Origin: 39-52-133 sp035531075
Lineage (GTDB): Bacteria > Pseudomonadota > Gammaproteobacteria > Burkholderiales > Gallionellaceae
Assembly (NCBI GenBank): GCA_035531075.1
Contig: DATKTO010000018.1
Span: 62,001 to 126,000 of the forward strand
Direction of reading: 5' to 3'
Length of the DNA stretch: 64,000 nucleotides
The position numbers and the translations under genes are program-made. This document shows positions 33,611-43,309 of this stretch, in pieces (within the stretch, counting starts at the first letter, position 1; each line of letters opens with the position of its first letter). The notes below the pieces were generated by a model. It made no database searches. It had not been told where the DNA came from and saw only the letters and a program-made list of their open reading frames with translations.

Positions 33611-34483
33611 TCATGACTCGGTTTCCTCCTCGTCAACTTCTTTCGGACCAGCCGTGACGTAATGGAAAAATCCGGCCAGTGCAATCAAACCCAAACCAAA
33701 AGACAATAAGGGCTTGGTGGCTCCTTTCCACAGCGACACCATGGGACTGATGCTAGGATTTTTGGGCAAACCCGCATATAGACCCGGCTGGTCGGCATGC
33801 TGCAGCACATACATGACGTGAGTACCGCCTACGCCTTGAGGATCATATAGACCCGCCTGGTCATAACCGCGATCTTTCAGGTCTGCAATCCGCCCTTCAG
33901 CATGATCTATCATGTCTTCCTTGGAGCCGAACACGATCGCGCCAGTCGGGCATACCTTCACACAGGCCGGTTCCATACCCACTGCAACCCGGTCAGAGCA
34001 TAAGGTGCATTTGTATGCCTTGCTGTCCTTGGCCGAGATACGCGGAACATTGAACGGGCAACCGGTGACGCAGTAACCGCAGCCGATGCAATTTTCCTCG
34101 TTAAAATCCACGATGCCATTGGTGTACTGCACGATGGCACCCGGCGAAGGGCAAGCCTTGAGGCAGCCGGGATCGGCGCAATGCATGCAACCGTCCTTGC
34201 GGATCAGCCATTCCAGTTTGTCCTGCTGTACCTCGACTTCGGAATAGCGCATCACCGTCCACGACTGATCGGTCAGATCACGCGGGTTGTCATACACACC
34301 CGTGTTGGTTCCAACTTCGTCACGCAGGTCGTTCCACTCCATGCAGGCCACCTGGCATGCCTTGCAGCCGATGCATTTGGAAATATCGATCAGTTTTGCT
34401 ACCTGCACAACCTCACTGCGTACCGAGGGAGATGGTGTAGTGGTGGCCGATCGCGCTTTTATATCAAGAGATTGAAGTGCCAT
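33611..34483 (-). CDS. fdoH: Formate dehydrogenase iron-sulfur (beta) subunit
   Basis: Protein of 290 residues with four [4Fe-4S] clusters: CIGCKACQVAC, CMHCADPGCLKAC, CIGCGYCVTGC and CTLCSD with CVKVC. One C-terminal membrane helix (LLSFGLGLIALAGFF) holds it at the membrane. It carries electrons from the molybdenum/tungsten subunit to the cytochrome. Second gene of the operon. Confidence 0.96.
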   Translation of the reverse strand: MALQSLDIKARSATTTPSPSVRSEVVQVAKLIDISKCIGCKACQVACMEWNDLRDEVGTNTGVYDNPRDLTDQSWTVMRYSEVEVQQDKLEWLIRKDGCMHCADPGCLKACPSPGAIVQYTNGIVDFNEENCIGCGYCVTGCPFNVPRISAKDSKAYKCTLCSDRVAVGMEPACVKVCPTGAIVFGSKEDMIDHAEGRIADLKDRGYDQAGLYDPQGVGGTHVMYVLQHADQPGLYAGLPKNPSISPMVSLWKGATKPLLSFGLGLIALAGFFHYVTAGPKEVDEEETES

Positions 34484-34492
34484 ATAGCCCCC

Positions 34493-37400
34493 TTATACCT
34501 TTTCGATATCCACGAGGAAGGACTTGAACTCCGGTGTCTGGGTGTTCGCGTCGCCCACAAATGGCGTCAGTGTGTTGGTGATGTAGCCATTCTTAGCTAC
34601 GCCCATAAAGCCCCAGTGGATAGGCATACCCACGTGATGAACTCGCTTGCCGGCAACATTAAGACCTCTAAGACGCTTGGTCACCACCGCTACCGCAATG
34701 ATGTGGCCACGCTTGGATTTCACCCGCACATGGTCTCCTGCCTTGATTCCCTTTATCTTGGCCAGTTCCTCACCTATTTCGACAAACTGTTCGGGCTGCA
34801 CGATGGCATTGAGCTTCACGTGCTTGGTCCAGAAGTGGAAATGCTCGGTGAGACGATAAGTCGTACCAATGTAGGGGAACTCTTCCGCCGTGCCGAAGGT
34901 GTCCTTGTCTCCCTTGAATATCCGTACCGCCGGATTAGCCCGTGCCAGCGGGTTATTAGGATGCATCGGATTGTTGGGGATAGGAGACTCCGTCGGCTCG
35001 TAGTGCTCGGGGAACGGGCCTTCCGCCAGTGCATCGATCGCAAAGAAGCGGGCCACGCCTTCCGGATTCATGATAAACGGACCCACGCCCTCTTCCGGCG
35101 ACGAATCCGGCCTGATGTCCGGCACATCGGAGCCCGCCCACTTGCCCGCCGCCGCATTCCACGCTATCAGTTTGCGCTTGGGATTCCATGGCTTGCCGCT
35201 GACATCGCAGGAGGCACGGTTGTAAAGGATGCGCCGGTTTGCCGGCCACGCATACGCCCAGTTCACTTGCTGTCCGATGCCGTACGGATCGGAGTTATCC
35301 CGCCGCGCCATCAGATTGCCTTTTTCCGACCAGGCACCGCAGAAAATCCAGTTACCGCAGGAAGTAGAACCGTCATCGCGCAACTCGCCGAAACCGTTCA
35401 GTTGCTCGCCGGCTTTCACCAGCACCTTGCTCGGGTCCTTGGGGTCAAGCACATCTTTCAGCGCCTTACCTGAGTATTCCTTGGCCAAGTCTTCAGCCGA
35501 TGGAGCAGCAGGTGTCCTGTAGTTCCACGTAAGGTTCATGATAGCGTCAGGGTATGCACCGCCATCTTTCTTGTACATTTCCTTAAGCTTCAGGAAGACG
35601 CCCGCGATAATTTCCGGATCGCCCTTGGCCTCACCGGGCGGCTCAGCTGCTTTCCAGTGCCATTGCAACCAGCGTGAGGAGTTGACCAGCGAACCATCTT
35701 CTTCCGCAAAACAGGTGGAAGGCAAGCGGAACACCTCGGTTTGAATCTTGGTTGGATCCACGTCGTTATATTCACCGTGGTTCTGCCAGAATTCAGAGGT
35801 CTCCGTGGCCAGCGGGTCGATGATCACCAGATACTTGAGCTTGGACAGCGAGCCCGAAATCTTGATTTTGCAAGGCGCGGACGCAAGCGGATTGAAACCC
35901 TGGCAAATATAGCCATTCATCTTGCCGTTGCTCATATCCTCGAACACTTGCAGGATATCGTGCACCTTGTCCAGTTTCGGCAACATGTCATACCCCCAGT
36001 TGTTCTGGGCCGTGGCTGCGTCCCCAAACCATGCCTTCATGGTACTGATGAAAAACTTGGGATAGTTCTGCCAGTAACTCATCTGCTTGGGTCGTAGCGG
36101 CTTGGGAGAGCGTTTTTCCAGATAGGCCTTGAAATCCTGTTCCTTCTCACCTGGGAGGGTCATGTATCCCGGCAACAAGTTGGAGAGCAAGCCCAGATCG
36201 GTCAAGCCCTGAATGTTGGAGTGACCGCGCAGCGCATTCATGCCGCCGCCCGCCACACCGATGTTGCCCAGCAGCAGTTGCAGCATCGCACCTGTGCGGA
36301 TCATCTGTGTACCTTGCGAGTGTTGAGTCCAGCCCAAGGCATACATGATGGTCATGGCTTTGTCGGGTGCAGCAGTGCCTGCCATCATCTCGGCCACTTT
36401 CAGGAATGCGTCTTTCGGCGTACCGCAAATTTCCTCGACTTTTTCAGGCGTATAGCGCGAGTAGTGCGCCTTCATCAGCTGATAAACGCAACGCGGATTC
36501 TTCAATGTCGGATCAGTCTTGACGAAGCCATCCGCCCCCTTCTGATAGCTCCATGTGGACTTGTCTTCGTACTTATGCTTTTCCGCGTTATATCCGGAAA
36601 AAATGCCATCCACGAATTTGTAGTCCTCATGCACCAGGAACGAGAAGTCGGTGTAATTCTTCACGTACTCGTGCTGGATCTTGTCGTTGGTCAACAGATA
36701 GTTGATGACCCCGCCGAGGAAGGCGATGTCCGTACCCGTACGAATAGGCGCATAAAAGTCGGCTAACGCTGCGGAACGCGTAAAACGCGGATCCACTACG
36801 ATCAGCCTGGCCTTGTTGTGCGCCTTTGCTTCTGTTACCCATTTGAAACCACAAGGGTGCGCCTCTGCGGCATTACCACCCATTATTAAAACTAGATCAG
36901 CATTCTTGATATCGTTCCAAGAGTTGGTCATGGCACCGCGGCCAAACGTCGGGGCAAGACTTGCCACCGTCGGACCGTGTCATACACGCGCCTGATTATC
37001 GAATGCAAGCATTCCCAGACTACGCACCACCTTGTGAGTGAGATAGCCTGATTCGTTACTGGAGGCTGAGGCGGCGAGGAAACCGGTACTTAGCCAGCGG
37101 TTTACGGTGACACCGTCCTTGTTTTTTGCTTCGAAATTCTTGTCCCGATCTTCCTTCATCAGCTTGGCGATACGGGTAAAAGCATCGTCCCAGGAAATGC
37201 GTTTCCATTCCTTGCTGCCGGGTGCGCGATATTCCGGGTGTTTGAGACGGTTAGGACTATGCACGAAGTCAAGCAGACCCGCCCCTTTAGGGCAGAGCGT
37301 GCCACGGTTGACCGGGTGATCCGGATCGCCTTCAATGTGAATGATTTCGCTGAGATTATTCTTGGCCTTGTCACCCTGGCTGTAGATCAGAATCCCACAC

Positions 37401-37567
37401 GACACCGAGCAGTATGGACAGGTATTACGGGTTTCAGTGGCCCGCGCCAGCTTGAACGTACGCACCTCGGCCAGTGCCTCGGTCGGCATAAATCCCAGCA
37501 TCGCCAAGCTGGAACTTCCTACCCCCGCAGCACAGACCTTGAAGAACTGCCGTCTTGTGACTTGCAT
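34493..37567 (-). CDS. fdoG: Formate dehydrogenase-N type catalytic (alpha) subunit with selenocysteine
   Basis: Protein of 1024 residues read through one in-frame UGA at 36982-36980 (Sec196). The sequence around it, QARV-U-HGPTVASLAPTFGR, is the FdnG/FdoG consensus. A Tat signal (TRRQFFKVCAAG) implies periplasmic location, the [4Fe-4S] cysteines are in TCPYCSVSCG with a fourth in LCPKGAG, and MGD-binding segments follow. It oxidises formate to CO2. GGAGGAAAT precedes the ATG at 37567. Without recoding it would look like two genes. Confidence 0.97.
36943..36982 (-). promoter_or_regulatory. SECIS element and UGA (Sec) codon in fdoG mRNA
   Basis: Directly after the UGA (36982-36980) the mRNA has a hairpin whose stem GGCAAG/CUUGCC (36965-36953) is closed around a U, preceded by CACGGUCCGACGGU. 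This is the bacterial SECIS layout and close to that of E. coli fdnG. SelB binds the apex to deliver Sec-tRNA. Confidence 0.88.
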
Positions 37568-37632
37568 ATCATTTCCTCCAAAGCAAAATAAACTGTCACC
37601 CGGAATTGGATGCCAGACAATTTATTTATGAA

Positions 37633-37648
37633 AGCACAAACCATGCCA
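37633..37648 (-). promoter_or_regulatory. Sigma54 (-24/-12) promoter of the fdo operon
   Basis: The minus strand reads TGGCATGGTTTGTGCT. The GG at -24 and GC at -12 are exactly 10 bases apart as in TGGCACG-N4-TTGCT; two consensus positions differ (C to T and T to G). It points toward fdoG, with the transcript starting about 55 bases before the ATG. Confidence 0.72.
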
Positions 37649-37703
37649 GATATAAATACAACGCAAAACCAGCATGTTAAAAAAATACCCACATTATTTT
37701 TAA

Positions 37704-37718
37704 GACAATTTGTCTCAA
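37704..37718. promoter_or_regulatory. Candidate enhancer site 1 (GACA-N3-TGTC)
   Basis: The palindrome AGACAATTTGTCT followed by CAACC, centred about 87 bp upstream of the predicted sigma54 start. It shares GACA-N3-TGTCTCA with site 2. Confidence 0.6.
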
Positions 37719-37746
37719 CCTTCAGTTTTGATATTTTGAATGGATG

Positions 37747-37760
37747 GACAAAATGTCTCA
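37747..37760. promoter_or_regulatory. Candidate enhancer site 2 (GACA-N3-TGTC)
   Basis: GACAAAATGTCTCA, a second copy in the same orientation 43 bp (about four helical turns) from site 1. It is about 28 bp from the regulator's start codon, so it could also serve autoregulation. Confidence 0.6.
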
Positions 37761-37787
37761 CCATAGTTGATAATAAAAATACAATTT

Positions 37788-39227
37788 ATGGATAAAGTCC
37801 GAGACTTCATGCGCCTACCTTCCCAAGCTGCCGAATCTTCTGATATGCATGCAGCAGATGCCACCGTCCCCGACACTTTTGGCTCGTGGCCCCAATCCAG
37901 TGTACTGGTAGTAGATGATGAGCCGGGCATGCGCAGCTTTCTCACCCGTGCGTTATCCACGCGCTGTGGCCGCGTAGCTTCTGCAGCCAGCGTGGAAGAG
38001 GCCACCCGGCTGGTTGATGAAAAACCATTTGACCTGTTGATACTGGACATTGCATTGCCGGGAAAATCAGGTGTGGAGTGGCTGCATGAACTGCGTGCGC
38101 TGGGCTATCACCAGGATGTGATTCTGATTACCGCGTTCGCTGATCTCGATACCGCAATTGGCGCACTGCGAGGCGGTGCATCGGACTTCATCCTCAAGCC
38201 ATTCCGTATCGACCAGCTGCTGGGTTCGATTAACCGCTGCTTTGACCGCGCTCAACTCAAACGTGAAAACTTCTTGCTCAAGCGAACCATCGCCGGCAAT
38301 TACAATATCGAACCGGATCATTCGCGTATGGTCGGCGAATCACAAGCTCTGCAGGAAATTCAGACCCTGGTACAGCGGCTTGCGCCCTTGCCCAGCACCG
38401 TCCTCATCACCGGCGAATCGGGCACCGGCAAGGAAGTGGTGGCGCGCGCGCTGCATCAATACAGCCAGCGCGCTTCGCGCCCGTTTGTTGCGGTCAACTG
38501 CGGTGCGATTGCGCCCGAACTAATCGAAAGCGAACTGTTTGGCCACATCAAGGGCGCATTTACCGGGGCAACCGGCGTGCGTGAGGGGCTGTTCTTCTAT
38601 GCGCAGGGCGGCACGCTGTTCCTGGATGAAGTGGGCGAAATGCCGCTCAACCTGCAAGCCAAACTGCTGCGCGTGCTGGATGAAAAGAAAATTCGTCCGG
38701 TGGGGTCAGATATTGAAATGCCTGTTGATGTGCGCATCATTGCAGCAACCAACCGCGAACTGTCCGATCAAGTTAAAAATGGCAGCTTCCGCCAGGATCT
38801 TTATTACCGGCTGGACGTGATGAACATTCACATCCCGCCGCTGCGCGAAAGACGCGAGGACATTGCCCCGCTGGCACAGCATTTCATGCGCTTATTAGCC
38901 GCAAAGATGACAATTCCTCCCCTCACGCTGGATGCTGAAATAATCAATAAAATGCGCAACTACCCGTGGCCGGGAAATGCGCGCGAGCTGCGCAATGTGA
39001 TTGAACGTGCGCTGATTCTGGGGCATATTCCAGAAGGCTGTCTCGGCAGTGCAACTGCTGCGAGCCAAGAACAGCCAGCACTGGAAGATTCGCTGGAGGC
39101 CGTGGAAAAACGCCATATTTTGAATGTGCTGTCGGCAACCTCAGGCAATAAAACGGAAGCGGCGCGGCGATTGAATATTTCGCGAAAAACACTGGAACGC
39201 AAATACGCTGAATGGGGTATTCAGTAA
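37788..39227 (+). CDS. Sigma54-dependent response regulator (NtrC family)
   Basis: Protein of 479 residues. The N-terminal receiver domain has VLVVDDEPGMR and phospho-acceptor Asp at about 87 (LLILDIALPGKSG). The AAA+ domain has Walker A GESGTGKE (about 208), the sigma54-contact loop GAFTGA (about 253) and FLDEVGEM. The C-terminal Fis-type helix-turn-helix is NKTEAARRLNISRKTLERK. It is divergent from the formate dehydrogenase operon, which has a sigma54 promoter, and is followed by its kinase after 28 bp. It probably activates the fdo operon; the signal is unknown. Confidence 0.94.
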   Translation: MDKVRDFMRLPSQAAESSDMHAADATVPDTFGSWPQSSVLVVDDEPGMRSFLTRALSTRCGRVASAASVEEATRLVDEKPFDLLILDIALPGKSGVEWLHELRALGYHQDVILITAFADLDTAIGALRGGASDFILKPFRIDQLLGSINRCFDRAQLKRENFLLKRTIAGNYNIEPDHSRMVGESQALQEIQTLVQRLAPLPSTVLITGESGTGKEVVARALHQYSQRASRPFVAVNCGAIAPELIESELFGHIKGAFTGATGVREGLFFYAQGGTLFLDEVGEMPLNLQAKLLRVLDEKKIRPVGSDIEMPVDVRIIAATNRELSDQVKNGSFRQDLYYRLDVMNIHIPPLRERREDIAPLAQHFMRLLAAKMTIPPLTLDAEIINKMRNYPWPGNARELRNVIERALILGHIPEGCLGSATAASQEQPALEDSLEAVEKRHILNVLSATSGNKTEAARRLNISRKTLERKYAEWGIQ

Positions 39228-39255
39228 AAAAGTTTTAACACTAAACCTGACCCTC

Positions 39256-41229
39256 ATGAATCTTCTCGGGCATTTGCGCACTTCCGTCCGCACCAATTTG
39301 CTGGCGCTCGCCCTGCTTCCCCTGCTGCTGGCGCTGCCCACGCTGCTCATATTGGCCATTTACTGGGGGCACGCCTATTACGACCGCTTGCTGACCTTCA
39401 AGGTTAATAGCGATCTGGCTGTGGCCGATCAATACTTTCACCGTGTTGTGGAGCGCGTTGGCAAGCAAACTTCCGGCCTGGCACAATCACATATCCTGGT
39501 CACGCATATTGTCGAGAAGCGTGGTGATGCTCTCAAAACATTACTGGAAAAAAAACGTACTGAACTGCAGCTGGATTTTCTGCGTTTACACTCTGCGACC
39601 CAGCATGCATTTGAACCACAATGGCCGCTCCTGCGCCATGCATTCAGCGGTGAACCGGCGACTGGCATTGAAATCTTAAGTTCAGAACAACTCGCGGCAG
39701 TCGGCATCAATCCGCTAGGGAACGCTTATTTACCACTGGTGCCCACAGCCAATGCCACACCCACCAGCCGCACCGTAGAGACACGCGGAATGATCATTCA
39801 TACTGCCGCGCCGGTTCTGGATGATGATGGCAAGCTGATCGGAGTGCTCGAAGGCGGCATGCTGCTCAATCAGAATCTCGATTTTGTCGACGACATCAAT
39901 GCCCTGATCTATCGCCCGGATACCTTGCTTGAAGGCAGCCATGGCACGGCCACCCTGTTTCTGGATGACGTGCGCATCGCCACCAATGTGCGCCTGTTTG
40001 AAGGTCAGCGCGCATTGGGAACCCGCGTGTCGCAATCGGTGCGGGACCTGGTGCTTGGGCAAGGAAAAACCTGGTATGACCGCGCCTTTGTGGTGAATGA
40101 CTGGTACATATCTGCCTACGAGCCGATCAAGAACAGCCGCAACGAAGCGATCGGCATGCTCTATGTGGGTTACCTTGAGCAGCCATACAAAGATATTATG
40201 CTGGCAGCTGTGATCACGATTATTCTGATTTTCACTGCGATTGGTGTGGGTGGCGGAGGGCTGGCCTGGCGCTGGGCGCGCACTATATTTAAACCGCTGG
40301 AGCAAATGAATTCAACCATTTCAGAAGTTGAATCCGGCGACATGAATGCCCGCACCGGCGCTATCGATTCGGACAACGAAATTGGCCGCGTGGCCAAGCA
40401 CCTCGACAAATTGCTAGACCTGCTCAATCAGCGCAACGCAGAACTTAATGCCTGGGCAAGCGAGCTGGACCAGAAAGTCGCTGAACGTACCCGCAGCCTG
40501 CAACAGGCCAACGAGAAATTGCATGACACCCAGCGGCAACTGGTGATGGCGGAAAAACTCGCCGCGATCGGTGAAATCACCGCCAGCGTCGCGCATGAAA
40601 TAAACAACCCTGCAGCAGTAATCCAGGGCAATCTCGATGTGTTGCGCGAGGTTTTGGGCAAACATGCCAAACCGGTAGCAGGAGAAATCAAACTCATAGA
40701 CCAGCAAGTTAATCGTATTCAGACCATGGTCACCAAACTGCTGCAATTCGCCCGTCCTACCGAGTATGCCGGTTATATTAAAACAGTAGACGTGAATGCC
40801 TTGCTGGATGACTGTCTGATCCTGGTGCGCCATCACCTGAACAGGGCGCAAGTGGCAGTAGTGAAGGACGAAGCAGCCATACGCACAGCCAGTATCAACC
40901 GCAACGAATTGCAACAGGTGCTGATCAACCTCATCGTTAATGCATTACATGCCATGCCGCAAGGCGGCACACTCACCCTCGCCACTCGGGATTGGGATGA
41001 CAAGGGCGTATCAATCACTGTCAGCGATACGGGCACAGGCATCCCGGCAGAAAATCTGGATCGAATTTTCGATCCTTTTTACACCACCAAACAGGGCGAA
41101 GGAACCGGCCTCGGCCTGTCGATCAGCTATACGCTGGTGGCACGCTACGGCGGTTCTATCACGGTAGAAAGCGAAGTCGGCAAAGGATCTTCTTTTGCCG
41201 TCAGGCTGCTTGGCGAAGTTGAAGATTGA
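39256..41229 (+). CDS. Membrane sensor histidine kinase with Cache-type sensor
   Basis: Protein of 657 residues. Membrane helices at about 15-37 and 316-340 enclose a periplasmic domain of about 280 residues with the signatures of a Cache-type sensor (GMIIHTAAPVLDDDGKLIG, VNDWYISAYEPIKN). A HAMP domain, coiled coil, HisKA with His at about 449 (SVAHEINNPAAVIQG) and HATPase_c (N box NLIVNALHAMPQGG; VSDTGTGIP; GTGLGLSI) follow. It should phosphorylate the regulator upstream. A Cache sensor suggests a small periplasmic ligand, perhaps formate or another acid; this is inference. Confidence 0.93.
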   Translation: MNLLGHLRTSVRTNLLALALLPLLLALPTLLILAIYWGHAYYDRLLTFKVNSDLAVADQYFHRVVERVGKQTSGLAQSHILVTHIVEKRGDALKTLLEKKRTELQLDFLRLHSATQHAFEPQWPLLRHAFSGEPATGIEILSSEQLAAVGINPLGNAYLPLVPTANATPTSRTVETRGMIIHTAAPVLDDDGKLIGVLEGGMLLNQNLDFVDDINALIYRPDTLLEGSHGTATLFLDDVRIATNVRLFEGQRALGTRVSQSVRDLVLGQGKTWYDRAFVVNDWYISAYEPIKNSRNEAIGMLYVGYLEQPYKDIMLAAVITIILIFTAIGVGGGGLAWRWARTIFKPLEQMNSTISEVESGDMNARTGAIDSDNEIGRVAKHLDKLLDLLNQRNAELNAWASELDQKVAERTRSLQQANEKLHDTQRQLVMAEKLAAIGEITASVAHEINNPAAVIQGNLDVLREVLGKHAKPVAGEIKLIDQQVNRIQTMVTKLLQFARPTEYAGYIKTVDVNALLDDCLILVRHHLNRAQVAVVKDEAAIRTASINRNELQQVLINLIVNALHAMPQGGTLTLATRDWDDKGVSITVSDTGTGIPAENLDRIFDPFYTTKQGEGTGLGLSISYTLVARYGGSITVESEVGKGSSFAVRLLGEVED

Positions 41230-41350
41230 AAAAAAATGTAAACTAACATGGCGCCCTGTTGTGATGCACCCTGCCACTCATGTGACGTCGCAATAACCTG
41301 ACCATGCTGTCCGTTATATAATGGCGTGTATTTTTTATCACTGCCACCTC

Positions 41351-43195
41351 ATGTCCGCTATCCGTCTATTACCCGACTTGCTCATCAACCAGATTGCCGC
41401 TGGTGAGGTGATCGAACGCCCTGCCTCTGCGCTGAAGGAGCTGATGGAAAACAGTCTGGATGCCGGTGCAACCGAGATCGTGGTGCAGCTGGAAGCGGGC
41501 GGCGTGAAGTTGCTGCGCGTGCGCGACAATGGCCGCGGCATTGCGCCACAGCAGTTGCCGCTCGCGCTGATGCGCCATGCCACCAGCAAGATCGCCTCGC
41601 TGGATGACCTGCAGCGCGTGGCCAGTATGGGCTTCCGTGGCGAAGCGCTGGCGAGCATGGCTGCCGTCGCGCATGTCGCGCTGATCAGCCGCAATGCGGA
41701 GGTTGAACATGCATGGAAAATAGAATCCGTGGATGGCACGCAAAGCGACGCTGTGCCCGCCGCCCATGCACTGGGCACCAGCGTGGAAATGCGCGAGCTC
41801 TATTTCAATACGCCGGCGCGGCGCAAATTTTTAAAATCCGAATCGACAGAATTTGCCTATTGCGAAGAAACCTTCAAGCGCATCGCGCTGTCGCGCCCCG
41901 ACGTCGCCTTCAGCCTGCAACACAATGCGCGCATGGTTTGGCAGCTGCCTGCCACCAATCTTCCGGCGCTGGGAGATACAGAAAACGAACGTGCAGCAGC
42001 GTTGCAGCAACGCATCACCGCGATACTCGGCAAAGAGTTCGCGCTGAATGCAGTGCAGATAGAACGCCAGGCCGCAGGGCTGCATCTGTATGGCACGGTG
42101 ACGCAGCCCGCCTATTCCAAGGCCACGCGCGACAGTCAGTATTTTTTCCTCAACGGCCGCTTCATCCGCGACAAGGTGGTGGCGCATGCGATCCGCCAGG
42201 CCTATCAGGACATTCTGCATCACCAGCGCCATCCCGCTTTCCTGCTGTTCCTCGACATGCCGCCCGAGCTGGTGGACGTGAACGTGCATCCGGCAAAGAG
42301 CGAGGTGCGCTTCCGCGAAAGCCAGGCGATGCACCAGTTTATTTTCCATACCCTGCAGCAGGCGCTCAGCGGGCCCATTTCGACGATGAGCGCTGCGATG
42401 AACGATGCGTCACCTGCCGCTGTTGCTTCAGGCATGAGTACTGCGGCGTGGGCAGGCTCCGGGCAAGGCATGACGATGCAACAGCCCATGCCGCTGCACA
42501 TGGCAGCGCAGCCGCTGGTTTTCTACGAGACCTTGTTTGGTTCGCAAGGACGTGCTGACGAAAAGGACATGGGGATTGCTGTTGATACCCCGCCAGAAAC
42601 TGCAGCCGGCATTCCGCCGCTGGGCTTTGCGCTGGCGCAGCTGGCGGGAATTTATATCCTGGCGCAAAACCAGCAGGGGCTGGTGGTGGTCGACATGCAT
42701 GCCGCACATGAGCGCATCGTGTACGAAAAACTGAAAGTTGCACTGGACGGCCAGCAGATACCCAACCAGCCGCTGCTGATTCCCGTGACTTTCCATGCGG
42801 ATGCACTGGATGTGGCCACTGCCGAGGAAGAGCAGGCTGCCTTGCACACGCTGGGCTTCGATATCGCCCCGCTCTCCCCCACCACGCTGGCGGTGCGCGC
42901 GATGCCCGCGATGCTCAAGCAGTCGCACGCCGAAGCCGCCGCCCGCGATGTGCTGCATGAATTGCGTGAATACGGTGCCAGCCGCGCGTTGACCGAGCGG
43001 CGCAACGAACTGCTCGGCACGCTGGCCTGCCACTCAGCGGTGCGCGCCAATCAAGCCCTGACCCTGACCGAGATGAACCATATCCTGCGCGAAATGGAAA
43101 ATACCGAACGCTCCGGGCAGTGCAACCACGGTCGTCCGACCTGGTTCCAGATGTCGATTGGCGATCTCGACCAGATGTTCATGCGCGGCAAATAG
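41351..43195 (+). CDS. mutL: DNA mismatch repair protein MutL with endonuclease motif
   Basis: Protein of 614 residues. The N-terminal GHKL ATPase has IAAGEVIERPASALKELMEN, DNGRGI and GFRGEAL. The C-terminal domain has the latent endonuclease motif DMHAAHERIVYE (form DQHA-x2-E-x4-E) plus ACHSAVRAN and CNHGRP, so this MutL should nick DNA itself, as in organisms without MutH. A Pro/Ala/Met-rich linker joins the parts. The start is at MSAIRLLPDLLINQ; ten extra residues from 41321 are not family-like. Confidence 0.95.
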   Translation: MSAIRLLPDLLINQIAAGEVIERPASALKELMENSLDAGATEIVVQLEAGGVKLLRVRDNGRGIAPQQLPLALMRHATSKIASLDDLQRVASMGFRGEALASMAAVAHVALISRNAEVEHAWKIESVDGTQSDAVPAAHALGTSVEMRELYFNTPARRKFLKSESTEFAYCEETFKRIALSRPDVAFSLQHNARMVWQLPATNLPALGDTENERAAALQQRITAILGKEFALNAVQIERQAAGLHLYGTVTQPAYSKATRDSQYFFLNGRFIRDKVVAHAIRQAYQDILHHQRHPAFLLFLDMPPELVDVNVHPAKSEVRFRESQAMHQFIFHTLQQALSGPISTMSAAMNDASPAAVASGMSTAAWAGSGQGMTMQQPMPLHMAAQPLVFYETLFGSQGRADEKDMGIAVDTPPETAAGIPPLGFALAQLAGIYILAQNQQGLVVVDMHAAHERIVYEKLKVALDGQQIPNQPLLIPVTFHADALDVATAEEEQAALHTLGFDIAPLSPTTLAVRAMPAMLKQSHAEAAARDVLHELREYGASRALTERRNELLGTLACHSAVRANQALTLTEMNHILREMENTERSGQCNHGRPTWFQMSIGDLDQMFMRGK

Positions 43196-43207
43196 AAAAA
43201 GGCATCA

Positions 43208-43276
43208 GCCACGGAGATCAGAGACCACAGAGCGTTGAGCGGGTTTTTTATCGGTGTACTCTGTGATCTTTGTGGC
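43208..43276. repeat. Inverted repeat between mutL and miaA
   Basis: GCCACGGAGATCAGAG on the left pairs with CTCTGTGATCTTTGTGGC on the right, leaving about 35 bases between. Similar CACAGAGATCACAGAG-type repeats occur widely between bacterial genes. It may fold in the mutL-miaA transcript. Confidence 0.6.
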
Positions 43277-43309
43277 AAAAGCTTTCGATAAATATTTAAT
43301 ATAATCAAT

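Noticed and set aside
34493..36967. A separate 824-residue gene for the C-terminal part of formate dehydrogenase
   Set aside because: It begins directly after an in-frame UGA with a SECIS hairpin, and tRNA-Sec, selA and selB are beside it. The two parts are one selenoprotein gene.
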